From Gammaproteobacteria bacterium (GTDB lineage Bacteria > Pseudomonadota > Gammaproteobacteria > Methylococcales > Methylomonadaceae): a stretch of 64,000 nt of DNA. The DNA is taken from assembly GCA_024277935.1 (NCBI GenBank), contig JAJRUF010000008.1:1-64000 (forward strand), written 5' to 3'. The translations under genes were made by a program, and so were the position numbers. The notes below the pieces were generated by a model. That model searched no databases. It was not told the DNA's origin and saw only the letters and a list, made by a program, of their open reading frames with translations. Below, piece by piece: positions 37,434-46,226 of this stretch; within the stretch, counting starts at the first letter, position 1; every line of letters starts with the position of its first letter.

Positions 37434-37870
37434 GCAATGTCATTATTTACACTACCGACGACGGCGTTACCAACATTGATTTGCGTCTAGAAAATGGCAC
37501 GGTTTGGCTATCGCAATTGCAAATAGCCGAGCTTTTTCAAACCAGTAAACAGAATATTAGCAAGCATATTCAGGCCATTTATGATGACAGTGAGCTGGAA
37601 GAACAAGCAACTGTCAACCATGAGTTGACAGTTCAAAAAGAAGGCAAGCGAGAGGTTTCACGCAATATTGCGATGTATAACCTTGTTGCAGCATATTTTG
37701 ACCTAGCAGAAATAAACGCTATCGAAGAGCGTGAAATGCAAATGGCTGATTATGTGCGTGAGCTGAATAATATCCTTTCATCAGCAGGGCGAAGTTTACT
37801 GGAAAATGCAGGCACTATTTCCAGCACCCAAGCAAAAAATAAAGCCAAACAAGAGAGCCGTAAAAAATGA
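37430..37870 (+). pseudogene. RhuM family protein with internal deletion
   Basis: The N-terminal 85 residues (DGVTNIDLRLENGTVWLSQ, SKQNISKHIQAIYDDSEL, REVSRNIAMYNL) match RhuM/virulence-protein family members that often sit between hsdM and hsdS. Residues 86-146 (VAAYFDLAEINAIEEREMQM and on) match the far C-terminal part of the same family. The middle of about 150-190 residues is missing, since the family is about 330 long. The deletion kept the frame. Function of the family is not established. Confidence 0.75.
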
Positions 37871-37898
37871 GTGAGCGTTGCCAAAGGAAAACAAGACC

Positions 37899-38504
37899 AT
37901 GATATTGGAAAACAAACTTAACATCACCAATCAGCTTGAACTGGCAAAAGCCGAGGAAAAAATAAGCAAACAAAAGGCCAAACAGTTATTTGACTCTGGC
38001 GATATTAAAAATGTAGACGTTGGAACCTTCAAAGGGCTTGCTTTCATTCATGCCTATTTGTTTGCAGATATATATGACTTTGCCGGTAAAATCCGCGAGG
38101 TGAATAGTGCTAAAGGTAATTTTCGCTTTGCGCCACTGATGTATCTTGAGGTGTCACTAAAAAATATCGATGCCATGCCCCAAACTAATTTTGAAGAAAC
38201 CATCGAGAAGTATGTAGAGATGAATATCGCCCACCCTTTTCGCGAGGGCAATGGCAGAGCAACACGCATTTGGCTGGATTTAATGTTAAAGCAGGAAATC
38301 AAACAAGTGATTGACTGGAACCTGATCGATAAAGAGAACTATCTTTCCGCCATGCAGCGCAGCCCTGTGAAAGACGTGGAAATCAAAATCTTGCTCAAAG
38401 ATGCCCTGACTGACCAAATTGATGACCGCACTTTATTTATGAAGAGTATCGATATCAGCTATTACTACGAAGGCTATAGCCAATTCAAGACGGAGGAACT
38501 GTAG
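37899..38504 (+). CDS. fic: Fic family protein
   Basis: The 201-residue protein carries the Fic core HPFREGNGRATRIWLDL, the family active site with its catalytic His. Upstream is a fold typical of short Fic proteins (DIYDFAGKIREVN). Fic proteins usually transfer AMP to target hydroxyl groups. A frame from TTG 37878 is open, but ATG 37899 lies behind AAAGGAAAA and is better. It is intact and lies between rhuM and hsdS; Fic genes in type I R-M loci are recurrent passengers. No inhibitory helix motif was identified. Confidence 0.88.
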   Translation: MILENKLNITNQLELAKAEEKISKQKAKQLFDSGDIKNVDVGTFKGLAFIHAYLFADIYDFAGKIREVNSAKGNFRFAPLMYLEVSLKNIDAMPQTNFEETIEKYVEMNIAHPFREGNGRATRIWLDLMLKQEIKQVIDWNLIDKENYLSAMQRSPVKDVEIKILLKDALTDQIDDRTLFMKSIDISYYYEGYSQFKTEEL

Positions 38505-38505
38505 T

Positions 38506-39696
38506 ATGAGTGATATGCGTTTTATGGAAAAGTTACTGGAAGGCGCAGAGGTGGCGTGGATACCGTTGGGGGAAGTGACACAATACGAACAGCCCACTAA
38601 ATACCTTGTAAAAACAAAAAACTATGATGATGCGTTTGAAACGCCTGTTTTAACGGCAGGTAAAACTTTTATCCTTGGCTACACAGATGAAACTAACGGA
38701 ATTAACAAAGCATCAGAAAACCCTGTAATCATCTTTGATGATTTTACAACGGCTAATAAATGGGTTGATTTTGACTTCAAAGCCAAATCATCAGCAATGA
38801 AAATGATCACATCAAGTGATGATGCAAAGTTCATTCTAAAATATGTGTATTATTGGATGAATACCCTACCTAGTGATCTAATTGATAGCGACCATAAACG
38901 TCAATGGATTAGCAATTTTTGCAATAAAAAAAAACCCATCCCATGTCCTGATAACCCAGAAAAATCACTGGAAATCCAGACCAAAATCGTCCGCATTTTG
39001 GATACATTTACCGAGCTTACCGCCGAGCTGACCGCACGGAAAAAACAATACAATTACTATCGCGATCAGTTGTTGAGTTTTGAAAAAGGGGAAGTGGAGT
39101 GGAAGACGTTGGGGGAGGTTGCTTTGGATTTTGGTCGAGGTAAATCCAAACACCGACCTAGAAATGACCCAAAACTATATGGTGGCGACATACCTTTCAT
39201 ACAAACAGGCGATATTCGGAATGCATCTCATATTATTCAGAAATTTAGCCAAACCTATAGCGAGCTTGGTTTAAAGCAGAGTAAATTATGGCCTAAAGGC
39301 ACTTTGTGTATCACTATCGCAGCCAATATTGCTGAAACATCCATTTTGGGATTTGATGCTTGTTTTCCTGACAGTATTATAGGTTTTGTTGCTAATCCAG
39401 ATAAAACCAGCTCAAGCTATGTTGAATATCTTCTTTCATCACTTAAAACAAAACTAGAAGAAAAAGGCCAAGGTAGCGCTCAAAGCAACATAAATTTAGG
39501 CACATTCAAAAATTTAAAATTACCTTTTCCGCCACTTCCAGAGCAAGAACGCATAGTCGCCGTCTTAGATAAATTCGATACCTTAACCAGCTCTATCAGC
39601 GAAGGTTTACCGCGTGAAATTGAACTGCGCCAAAAGCAATACGAGTACTATCGCGATTTACTGTTGAGCTTTCCCAAAACAGAGGTTAGTGCATGA
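38506..39696 (+). CDS. hsdS: type I restriction specificity subunit HsdS
   Basis: HsdS recognises the bipartite DNA target. The 396-residue protein has two target-recognition domains, each followed by a conserved helix: TARKKQYNYYRDQLLSFEKG near residue 180 and RQKQYEYYRDLLLSFPK near the end. Both domains begin with a block such as EVAWIPLGEV or EVEWKTLGEV. It looks full length. The ATG is 1 bp after the fic stop. Since hsdM and hsdR are broken, this subunit may have no working partner. Confidence 0.92.
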   Translation: MSDMRFMEKLLEGAEVAWIPLGEVTQYEQPTKYLVKTKNYDDAFETPVLTAGKTFILGYTDETNGINKASENPVIIFDDFTTANKWVDFDFKAKSSAMKMITSSDDAKFILKYVYYWMNTLPSDLIDSDHKRQWISNFCNKKKPIPCPDNPEKSLEIQTKIVRILDTFTELTAELTARKKQYNYYRDQLLSFEKGEVEWKTLGEVALDFGRGKSKHRPRNDPKLYGGDIPFIQTGDIRNASHIIQKFSQTYSELGLKQSKLWPKGTLCITIAANIAETSILGFDACFPDSIIGFVANPDKTSSSYVEYLLSSLKTKLEEKGQGSAQSNINLGTFKNLKLPFPPLPEQERIVAVLDKFDTLTSSISEGLPREIELRQKQYEYYRDLLLSFPKTEVSA

Positions 39697-39958
39697 ACCA
39701 CAGAACACACAGAATACACAGAAAAAAGAAAATTCACTCTTCTGTGTTTTCTGTGTATTCCGTGGTTAAAAAAGGTATCAAATGAATAACGATTTTTTGC
39801 ATAAAGACGAGAGTTACCTGCCCAAAACCGAGGCTAGTGCATGAACCACAGAACACACAGAACACACAGAATACACAGAATACACAGAATACACAGAAAA
39901 AAGAAAATTCACTCTTCTGTGTTTTCTGCGTATTCCGTGGTTAAAAAGGGTAAACAAA
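39697..39958. repeat. CACAGA-type repeat blocks flanking a gene remnant
   Basis: Two similar blocks occur. The first, 39673-39780, and the second, 39821-39955, each begin with CCCAAAAC(A/C)GAGG(T/C)TAGTGC. AACCACAGAACACACAGAA follows, then GAAAATTCACTCTTCTGTGT and CCGTGGTT at the right end. The arms AACCAC..CACAGAA and TTCTGTG..GTGGTT are inverted copies. The second block has extra tandem ACACAGAAT units (39850-39898). The duplicated end includes the hsdS stop codon, so the duplication involved the gene end. Confidence 0.75.
39782..39844 (+). pseudogene. GxxExxY protein remnant
   Basis: A 20-codon frame reads MNNDFLHKDESY and then LPKTEASA. The first part resembles the start of GxxExxY proteins (compare the downstream copy, which begins with ILFKDESY). 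The second repeats the hsdS tail (PKTEVSA). I infer a GxxExxY gene was lost by recombination between the flanking repeats, leaving its first codons. Confidence 0.55.
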
Positions 39959-40969
39959 ATGACTAAACCTATCCCACATAACCAGCAGGCATTTGCTGAT
40001 GTACTAAAACAGATCCAACACTCGCGTCAAAAGGTATTTGCCCATATCAATACCGCCTTAATCGATCTTTATTGGCACATTGGGCAATTTATTAGTGAGA
40101 AAGTAAACTCGCAAGCATGGGGCAAGGCGGTGGTGAAAGAGTTAGCGCTTTACATTGCCCAACAAGATCCTGAACTTAAAGGCTTTAGCGATAAAAACCT
40201 ATGGCGAATGAAGCAGTTTTTTGAAACCTACCATAGTGATAAAACTCTCTCACCACTGGTGAGAGAATTACCTTGGACACACAATACCCTTATTTTTTCA
40301 CGCTGTAAGTCCGCCGATGAACGGGCGTATTATTTAAGATTGTCCATCAAGGAAGGGTATTCATCCAGAGAGCTAGACCGTCAAATTAGTGCCTCTCACT
40401 TTGAACGTGCAGAGATTGGCAATCAAAAACTCTCAGCAGTGCTGAGAGAATTGCACCCAAACATCCACAACACATTAAAAGATAATTATGTATTGGAGTT
40501 TTTAGGCTTGCCAAAGTAGCACGCTGAAAGCCATTTGCAAAAAGCCTTAATTGAGAATATGAAGCGGTTTATTCTTGAACTGGGAGCTGATTTTATTTTT
40601 GTGGGCGAAGAGTATCGCCTGCAAGTAGGTAATCAGGATTTCTTTATTGATCTGCTGTTTTTTCATCGTGGCTTATCGGCTTTAGTCGCATTTGAACTAA
40701 AAATTGGTAAATTTAGCCCTGAGCATATAGGGCAATTAAATTTTTATCTTGAAGCCTTGGATCGAGATGTTAAGAAGCCCCATGAAAACCCCAGTATTGG
40801 CGTATTACTTTGCCGAGATAAAGACGATGAAGTGGTAGAATACGCACTGTCGCACAACTTATCGCCTACTATGGTGGCACAATATGAATTACAGCTACCT
40901 GATAAAAAACAACTTAAGAAAAAGTTACATGAGCTGACTGAAAATAACACTTTGGAATCACACCCATGA
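39959..40969 (+). pseudogene. YhcG-like PDDEXK nuclease (DUF1016), nonsense mutation
   Basis: Two frames in the same phase (39959-40519 and 40535-40969) form one gene of about 336 codons interrupted by TAG at 40517-40519. The upstream part has the DUF1016 N-domain (LIDLYWHIGQFISEKV, YSSRELDRQI, FLGLPK). The downstream part carries the PD-(D/E)XK nuclease core (GNQDFFIDLLFFHRGL and VAFELKIGKF). Family members usually read on through Gln/His at the stop position, so a single CAG to TAG change would explain it. Two 19-21 bp palindromes lie inside (40246-40266 and 40430-40448). Confidence 0.85.
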
Positions 40970-41043
40970 ACCACGAAAGACACGAAAAGCACGAACAAAA
41001 ACAAAATAACAATTTTTCGTGTCTTTCGTGCTTTTCGTGGTTC
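40968..41043. repeat. CACGAAA-type inverted repeat
   Basis: AACCACGAAAGACACGAAAA (40969-40988) is inverted at the right end as GTCTTTCGTGCTTTTCGTGG. The pair spans 75 bp and lies just before the GxxExxY gene. A shorter version (TTTTTCGTGGTT) follows that gene at about 41463-41476. The layout parallels the CACAGA blocks upstream. Confidence 0.65.
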
Positions 41044-41067
41044 CAATAGCTTTTAAGGTTAATAGAA

Positions 41068-41448
41068 ATGAGCAATAAAATACTTTTTAAAGATGAGTCC
41101 TATGAAATTCAGGGAGCAATCTTTGATGTTTACCGTGAGATGGGTTGCGGTTTTCTTGAGGCAGTCTATCAAGAGTGCCTGAACAAGGAGTTTAGTAAAA
41201 GAGGTATATCTTTTGTTGCGCAACAGGCATTGCAGCTATCCTATAAGGGTATGCCTCTTCAGCAAACGTATAAACCTGACTTCATCTGGTATGGTCAAAT
41301 TATTGTTGAACTCAAAGCGGTAAAAGCTATAGCACCTGAACATAAAGCTCAGGTTATAAACTATTTAAAAGCATCTAATATTAGGCTTGGGCTTCTCGTA
41401 AATTTTGGATCTTACCCAAAAGCATCTATTACACGACTGGCTCTTTAA
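41068..41448 (+). CDS. GxxExxY family protein
   Basis: The 126-residue protein matches the GxxExxY family (PD-(D/E)XK superfamily, function unknown). GCGFLEAVYQECLNKE contains the GxxExxY motif near residue 27, and later KPDFIWYGQIIVELKAVK gives the D...ExK nuclease-like signature, then NYLKASNIRLGLLVNFGS. It is complete. It is enclosed by CACGAAA-type repeats, and a remnant of a related gene lies at 39782. Confidence 0.9.
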   Translation: MSNKILFKDESYEIQGAIFDVYREMGCGFLEAVYQECLNKEFSKRGISFVAQQALQLSYKGMPLQQTYKPDFIWYGQIIVELKAVKAIAPEHKAQVINYLKASNIRLGLLVNFGSYPKASITRLAL

Positions 41449-41495
41449 CCATGATTTTTTGTGTTTTTCGTGGTTAAAAATAAGGATCAAACCCA

Positions 41496-44303
41496 ATGAT
41501 AGATTACAAAACCATCGCCGAATCCAATCACTTTATCATCCTTGATAACTACCATAAGGATTGGCAAGTTGCTGAAAGCTATCAAAGTGAAGACGAGCTA
41601 GAGCGCGAGCTTATTCATGACCTAGAAAACCAAGGTTATGAGTATGTACCCGGTTTAAATACCCCGGAAAAAATGCTGGCCAATGTGCGGCATTGAATGG
41701 TGTCGCGTTTTTGGAGGGTGAATGGCTGCGTTTTGTTGAGCAATATTTAGATAAGCCTAGCGATAACAGCACTGATAAAACCCGTAAGATTCATGATGAC
41801 TATATCTTTGATTTTGTGTTTGATGATGGCCATATCGAAAACATCTCAACGCGATAAAAATAGCTTTGATTTCACCATGAATTGGGCGAAGTCAGATAAT
41901 GCACTGATAAAAGACTTAAAAGATTTTACGGCGACATTTTTCCAGAAAAATACCTTGTTGAATGTGCTGTTGCACTATTCGGTTTTTGATGTAAGCGGTA
42001 CTTTGTTGGTGATGCGCCCTTATCAAATTGCCGCGACTGAGCGGATTTTGTGGAAAATTAACAGTGCCTATCAAGGCAAAAACTGGAGTAAGACCGAAAG
42101 CGGTGGCTATATCTGGCATACCACAGGCTCAGGTAAAACCTTAACCAGCTTTAAAGCCGCACGTTTGGCGACTGAACTGGACTTTATTGATAAAGTATTT
42201 TTTGTGGTAGACCGTAAAGATCTCGATTATCAAACCATGAAAGAGTACCAACGTTTTTCACCCGATAGCGTGAATGGCTCGGACAGTACCGCAGGCTTAA
42301 AGTGTAATCTCGAAAAGCAAGACAATAAAATTATTGTTACCACCATTCAAAAACTTAACAACTTAATAAAGGGCGAAGGCGACCTCCCTATTTATAATAA
42401 GCAAGTGGTGTTTATTTTTGATGAAGCACACCGTAGCCAGTTTGGTGAAGCACAAAAGAATCTTAAAAAGAAATTCAAAAAATATTATCAGTTTGGTTTT
42501 ACTGGCACACCGATCTTTCCAGAAAACGCCTTGGGTGCTGAAACCACAAGTAGCGTGTTTGGCCGCGAGCTACATTCTTATGTGATTACCGATGCGATTC
42601 GGGATGAAAAAGTACTCAAGTTTAAAGTGGACTATAACGATGTACGCCCACAGTTTAAGGCTATTGAGACTGAGCAGGACGAGAAAAAGCTCAGCGCAGC
42701 AGAAAACAAGCAGGCGTTATTACACCCTGACCGTATCGGTGAAATATCCCAATATATCTTAAATAATTTCAGACAAAAAACGCATCTTCAGAAAACGGGT
42801 GGAAAAGGCTTTAATGCACTGTTTGCCGTGAGTAGCGTGGATGCTGCCAAGGCGTACTATGAATCGTTTAAGCACTTACAAAAGGGTACTGATAATAATA
42901 AGCGGCTCAATATAACGACCATTTTTTCGTTTGCAGCCAATGAAGAGCAAGATGCGGTAGGCGCTATTCCTGATGAAAGCTTTGAAGTGAGCGCGATGGA
43001 CAGCAGTGCTAAAGAGTTTTTAAGTGCCGCCATTGACGACTATAACGCCGCCTTTAAAACCAATTTTGGGGTAGACAGCAATGGCTTTCAAAACTACTAC
43101 CGTGACCTTGCCCTGCGGGTTAAAAATCAACAAGTAGATTTGCTGATTGTTGTGGGTATGTTTTTAACCGGTTTTGATGCGCCGACACTGAACACCTTGT
43201 TTGTCGATAAAAACCTGCGTTACCACGGCCTAATGCAAGCTTTTTCACGCACCAACCGCATTTATGATGCCACCAAAACCTTTGGCAATATTGTTACCTT
43301 TCGCGATTTAGAGCAAGCCACGGTGGATGCCATTACCTTATTTGGCGACAAAAACACCAAGAACGTGGTGTTGGAGAAAAGCTACCAAGAATATATGGAA
43401 GGCTTTACCGATATAACCACAGGCGAAGCCAAACGCGGTTATCTGGATGTAGTAGAGGAATTACAACGACGTTTCCCCAAGCCTGATGAGATTGTGTTAG
43501 AAAAAGACAAGAAAGACTTTGCTAAACTATTCGGCGAATATTTGCGGGTAGAAAATGTACTGCAAAACTATGATGAATTTGCAGGGCTAAAAGCCTTACA
43601 GAACATCGATATGGATGACGTGCAAGCGGTTGATGAATTTAAAGAAAAACACTATTTGAACGACGATGACTTAGCCGCGATGCAAAACATCGAGCTACCG
43701 TCAGAACGAACTATTCAGGATTATCGTTCAACGTATAACGATACGCGCGATTGGTTACGCCGTGAAAAAGCTGATAATGATAAAGAAAGCTCCAATATCG
43801 ATTGGGACGATGTGGTTTTTGAGGTGGATTTGCTTAAATCACAAGAGATTAATCTAGACTACATTCTTGAGTTGATTTTTGAACACAATAAAAAGAACAA
43901 GAGCAAAGCCGAGTTGATTGAGGAAGTGCGCCGACTTATTCGTGCCAGCCTAGGCAATCGCGCTAAAGAAAGCCTGATTGTAGATTTTATTAATCAAACC
44001 AATCTGGACGATATTAACGATAAGGCCAGTATTATTGATGCTTTTTTCTCATTTGCACAAGCTGAACAAAAGCGTGAAGCTGAGGAGTTGATTCGTTCAG
44101 AAAGTTTAAATGAAGATGCCGCTAAGCGTTATATCACGGCATCATTAAAACGGGAATACGCAAGCGAAAATGGTACCGAGCTAAATTCAACTCTGCCAAA
44201 AATGAGCCCTCTCAACCCACAATACAAAACTAAAAAGCAAAGCGTTTTCCAAAAAATAGCTGACTTTGTTGAGAAGTTTAAAGGCGTGGGTGGGCAGGTT
44301 TAA
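41496..44303 (+). pseudogene. hsdR: type I restriction subunit hsdR, nuclease region deleted
   Basis: The N-terminal 65 codons (41496-41696) end out of frame at LANVRH. The next piece, [14 protein letters not shown] through [11 protein letters not shown] (about 41713-41850), is in another frame. After a junction near 41850, [17 protein letters not shown] begins the helicase part, which then runs open to 44303. Comparing with HsdR, a short deletion near 41690 and a deletion of roughly 100 codons near 41850 removed the PD-(D/E)XK nuclease core. The helicase motifs remain: TTGSGKT (Walker A), [10 protein letters not shown] (DEAH), FTGTPIF, and [11 protein letters not shown]. Restriction activity should be lost. 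Confidence 0.85.
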
Positions 44304-44343
44304 AACAGGCTATAAGTAGGGGATCAAAATTATTTTAACATTT

Positions 44344-44530
44344 CCTGATTACCCATGAGTCTCAGCCACTTTAAAAACACCCTACCAAACCCCCCGTCAT
44401 TCCTGCATTCTCTTAGCAGGAATCTAACAAACAATAATAGATTCCCGATAAAAGACTTCGGGAATGGCGGGGTCTATGGAGAATTGCGAGAACTCTATTC
44501 TCATTTGGCTGAGGCTCATGGGTAATCAGG
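44344..44530. mobile_element. 187-bp MITE with 8-bp target-site duplication
   Basis: The ends are 24-bp inverted repeats with one mismatch: left 44344-44367 beginning CCTGATTACC, right 44507-44530 ending GGTAATCAGG. They are flanked exactly by TAACATTT on both sides (44336-44343 and 44531-44538), an 8-bp direct repeat typical of transposition. No transposase is encoded. Inside is a second inverted repeat (CCCCGTCATTCC against GGAATGGCGGGG, 44391-44473). The IS family is not certain; ISL3, IS1595, IS66 and IS256 are among those that make about 8 bp. It lies just past the hsdR end. Confidence 0.85.
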
Positions 44531-44555
44531 TAACATTTTGAATTAATAAACCTTA

Positions 44556-44606
44556 GAAGTGAGGCTTTAGCCTCGCCTGACTCGTGCGAGGCTAAAGCCT
44601 CACTTC
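44556..44606. repeat. perfect 21-bp hairpin
   Basis: GAAGTGAGGCTTTAGCCTCGC (written as two parts GAAGTGAGGC and TTTAGCCTCGC) and its exact reverse complement flank a 9-base loop. Each arm also contains the inner palindrome GAGGCTTTAGCCTC. There is no T-run after it, so a simple terminator is unlikely. It resembles REP/MITE-type hairpins. It lies in the gap between hsdR and def. Confidence 0.75.
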
Positions 44607-44793
44607 CAAATGATAGAATAAATATAGTTACTTACACATCCCAGTATTAGTTAAATATGAAAAAACTGCGTAAAATTAGTTAAATTAATTACGCTTGAAT
44701 ACTTAACTTATATGAATTAAAAGCTTAACAGTTTAGGTTTTACTCACAATCAGCTAAAATCTCCATATTATAAATTTTAAAGTGGAGTGTTAG

Positions 44794-45306
44794 TTGAGTA
44801 TTCTAACCGTTCTTGAGTTCCCCGATAAACGTTTACGTACCAAAGCAAAAGAAGTGACTGTTTTTGATAAAAAAATCATTACATTGGTTGCTGATATGTT
44901 GGAAACAATGTATGACTTTAAAGGGGTGGGTTTGGCCGCGACTCAGGTAAATGTGCATCAGAGGGTGATTGTTATTGATATTAGTGAAGAGAAAGATGCG
45001 CCTTTATGTTTGATTAACCCAGAAATTATTGAAAAGCAAGGGACTGAAGAGTCGGAAGAGGGCTGTTTATCTGTGCCTGGTTTTTTTGAAATGGTTACCC
45101 GTGCCGAAAAAGTTAAGGTTAAAGCGTTTGACCAATATGGCGGGCCTTTTGAGTTAGAAGCAGATGATTTACTATCAGTTTGTATTCAGCATGAAATTGA
45201 TCATTTAGATGGAAAATTGTTTGTGGATTATATTTCAGCGTTTAAACGCAATAGAATAAAAACCAAGCTGGAAAAAATTCATAAACAAGAGGCTAAAAAG
45301 CGATGA
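44794..45306 (+). CDS. def: peptide deformylase
   Basis: Def removes the formyl group from new N-terminal methionines. The 170-residue protein has the three zinc motifs: GVGLAATQV near residue 47, EEGCLSVPG near 88, and [12 protein letters not shown] near 132. The start is a TTG at 44794 behind GTGGAGTG; the next residues [14 protein letters not shown] fit the family N-terminus. It overlaps fmt by 4 bp, the usual def-fmt coupling. Confidence 0.96.
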   Translation: MSILTVLEFPDKRLRTKAKEVTVFDKKIITLVADMLETMYDFKGVGLAATQVNVHQRVIVIDISEEKDAPLCLINPEIIEKQGTEESEEGCLSVPGFFEMVTRAEKVKVKAFDQYGGPFELEADDLLSVCIQHEIDHLDGKLFVDYISAFKRNRIKTKLEKIHKQEAKKR

Positions 45307-46226
45307 AAATTATTTTTTCTGGTACACCTGATTTTGCCGTACCCGCTTTGCAAATGTTGATTGATTCAAAACATGAGATTTGTGCTGTTTATACTCAACC
45401 TGATAGGCCGGCTGGACGAGGGCGTAAACTAACGCCAAGCCCAGTAAAAAAACTGGCTTTAGCAGCAAATATCCCGGTGTTTCAACCGGAAACATTAAAG
45501 ACTGAAGAAGATATTAAACAACTTGAGTCATTTGATGCTGATCTAATGATAGTCGTAGCATATGGACTTATGTTGCCTCAGGCTGTATTGGATGCGCCTA
45601 AATATGGTTGTATCAATATCCACGGCTCTTTATTGCCTCGCTGGCGTGGAGCTGCGCCTATTCACCGAGCCGTAATGGCATGGGATAAAAAAACAGGTGT
45701 CACTATTATGCAAGTGATAAAAAAGCTGGATGCAGGGGATATGTTGCACAAAGAACAATGTGTGATTGAGCCAACTCAGACCAGCAGTGATTTGCATGAT
45801 AAGTTAGCAGAATTAGGGGCAATTGGTTTAGCAAAGGTGCTAGATCAAATTGAACAAGGAATTGTTGTTGCTGAAAAGCAGGATGAAGCATTGATGACTT
45901 ATGCGGCTAAATTAGAAAAAAGTGAGGCTGTGTTGGATTGGAACTTATCAGCTGTTGAACTTGACCGAAAAATCAGAGGGCTAAATAGCTGGCCGGTCGC
46001 TCAAACTCTTTTTGATGGCAAGGTTTTGCGTATTTGGCGCGCCGTTATTGATGAAAATACTAACAATTTATCAGCCGGAAAAGTAACAAAACAAGGTAAG
46101 CGAATGGTGGTGGGGACTGGAGATGGCACGCTTGATTTGCTTGAGGTGCAACTGCCAGGGGGAAAGCGTATGGGAATCCATGCTTTTTTAAATTCACATG
46201 ATGTGGAAGGTATTCAGTTAGGATGA
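45303..46226 (+). CDS. fmt: methionyl-tRNA formyltransferase
   Basis: Fmt formylates initiator Met-tRNA. The 307-residue protein has [12 protein letters not shown] at the start, the formyl-transferase core [19 protein letters not shown], and [16 protein letters not shown], followed by the C-terminal OB-like domain. Overlaps of 4 bp with def and with rsmB show a coupled operon def-fmt-rsmB. Confidence 0.97.
   Translation: MKIIFSGTPDFAVPALQMLIDSKHEICAVYTQPDRPAGRGRKLTPSPVKKLALAANIPVFQPETLKTEEDIKQLESFDADLMIVVAYGLMLPQAVLDAPKYGCINIHGSLLPRWRGAAPIHRAVMAWDKKTGVTIMQVIKKLDAGDMLHKEQCVIEPTQTSSDLHDKLAELGAIGLAKVLDQIEQGIVVAEKQDEALMTYAAKLEKSEAVLDWNLSAVELDRKIRGLNSWPVAQTLFDGKVLRIWRAVIDENTNNLSAGKVTKQGKRMVVGTGDGTLDLLEVQLPGGKRMGIHAFLNSHDVEGIQLG

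Noticed and set aside
39842-39955. Short tandem ACACAGAAT units looked at as a CRISPR-like array
   Set aside because: Units are 9-10 bp without spacers, and no cas gene is present.
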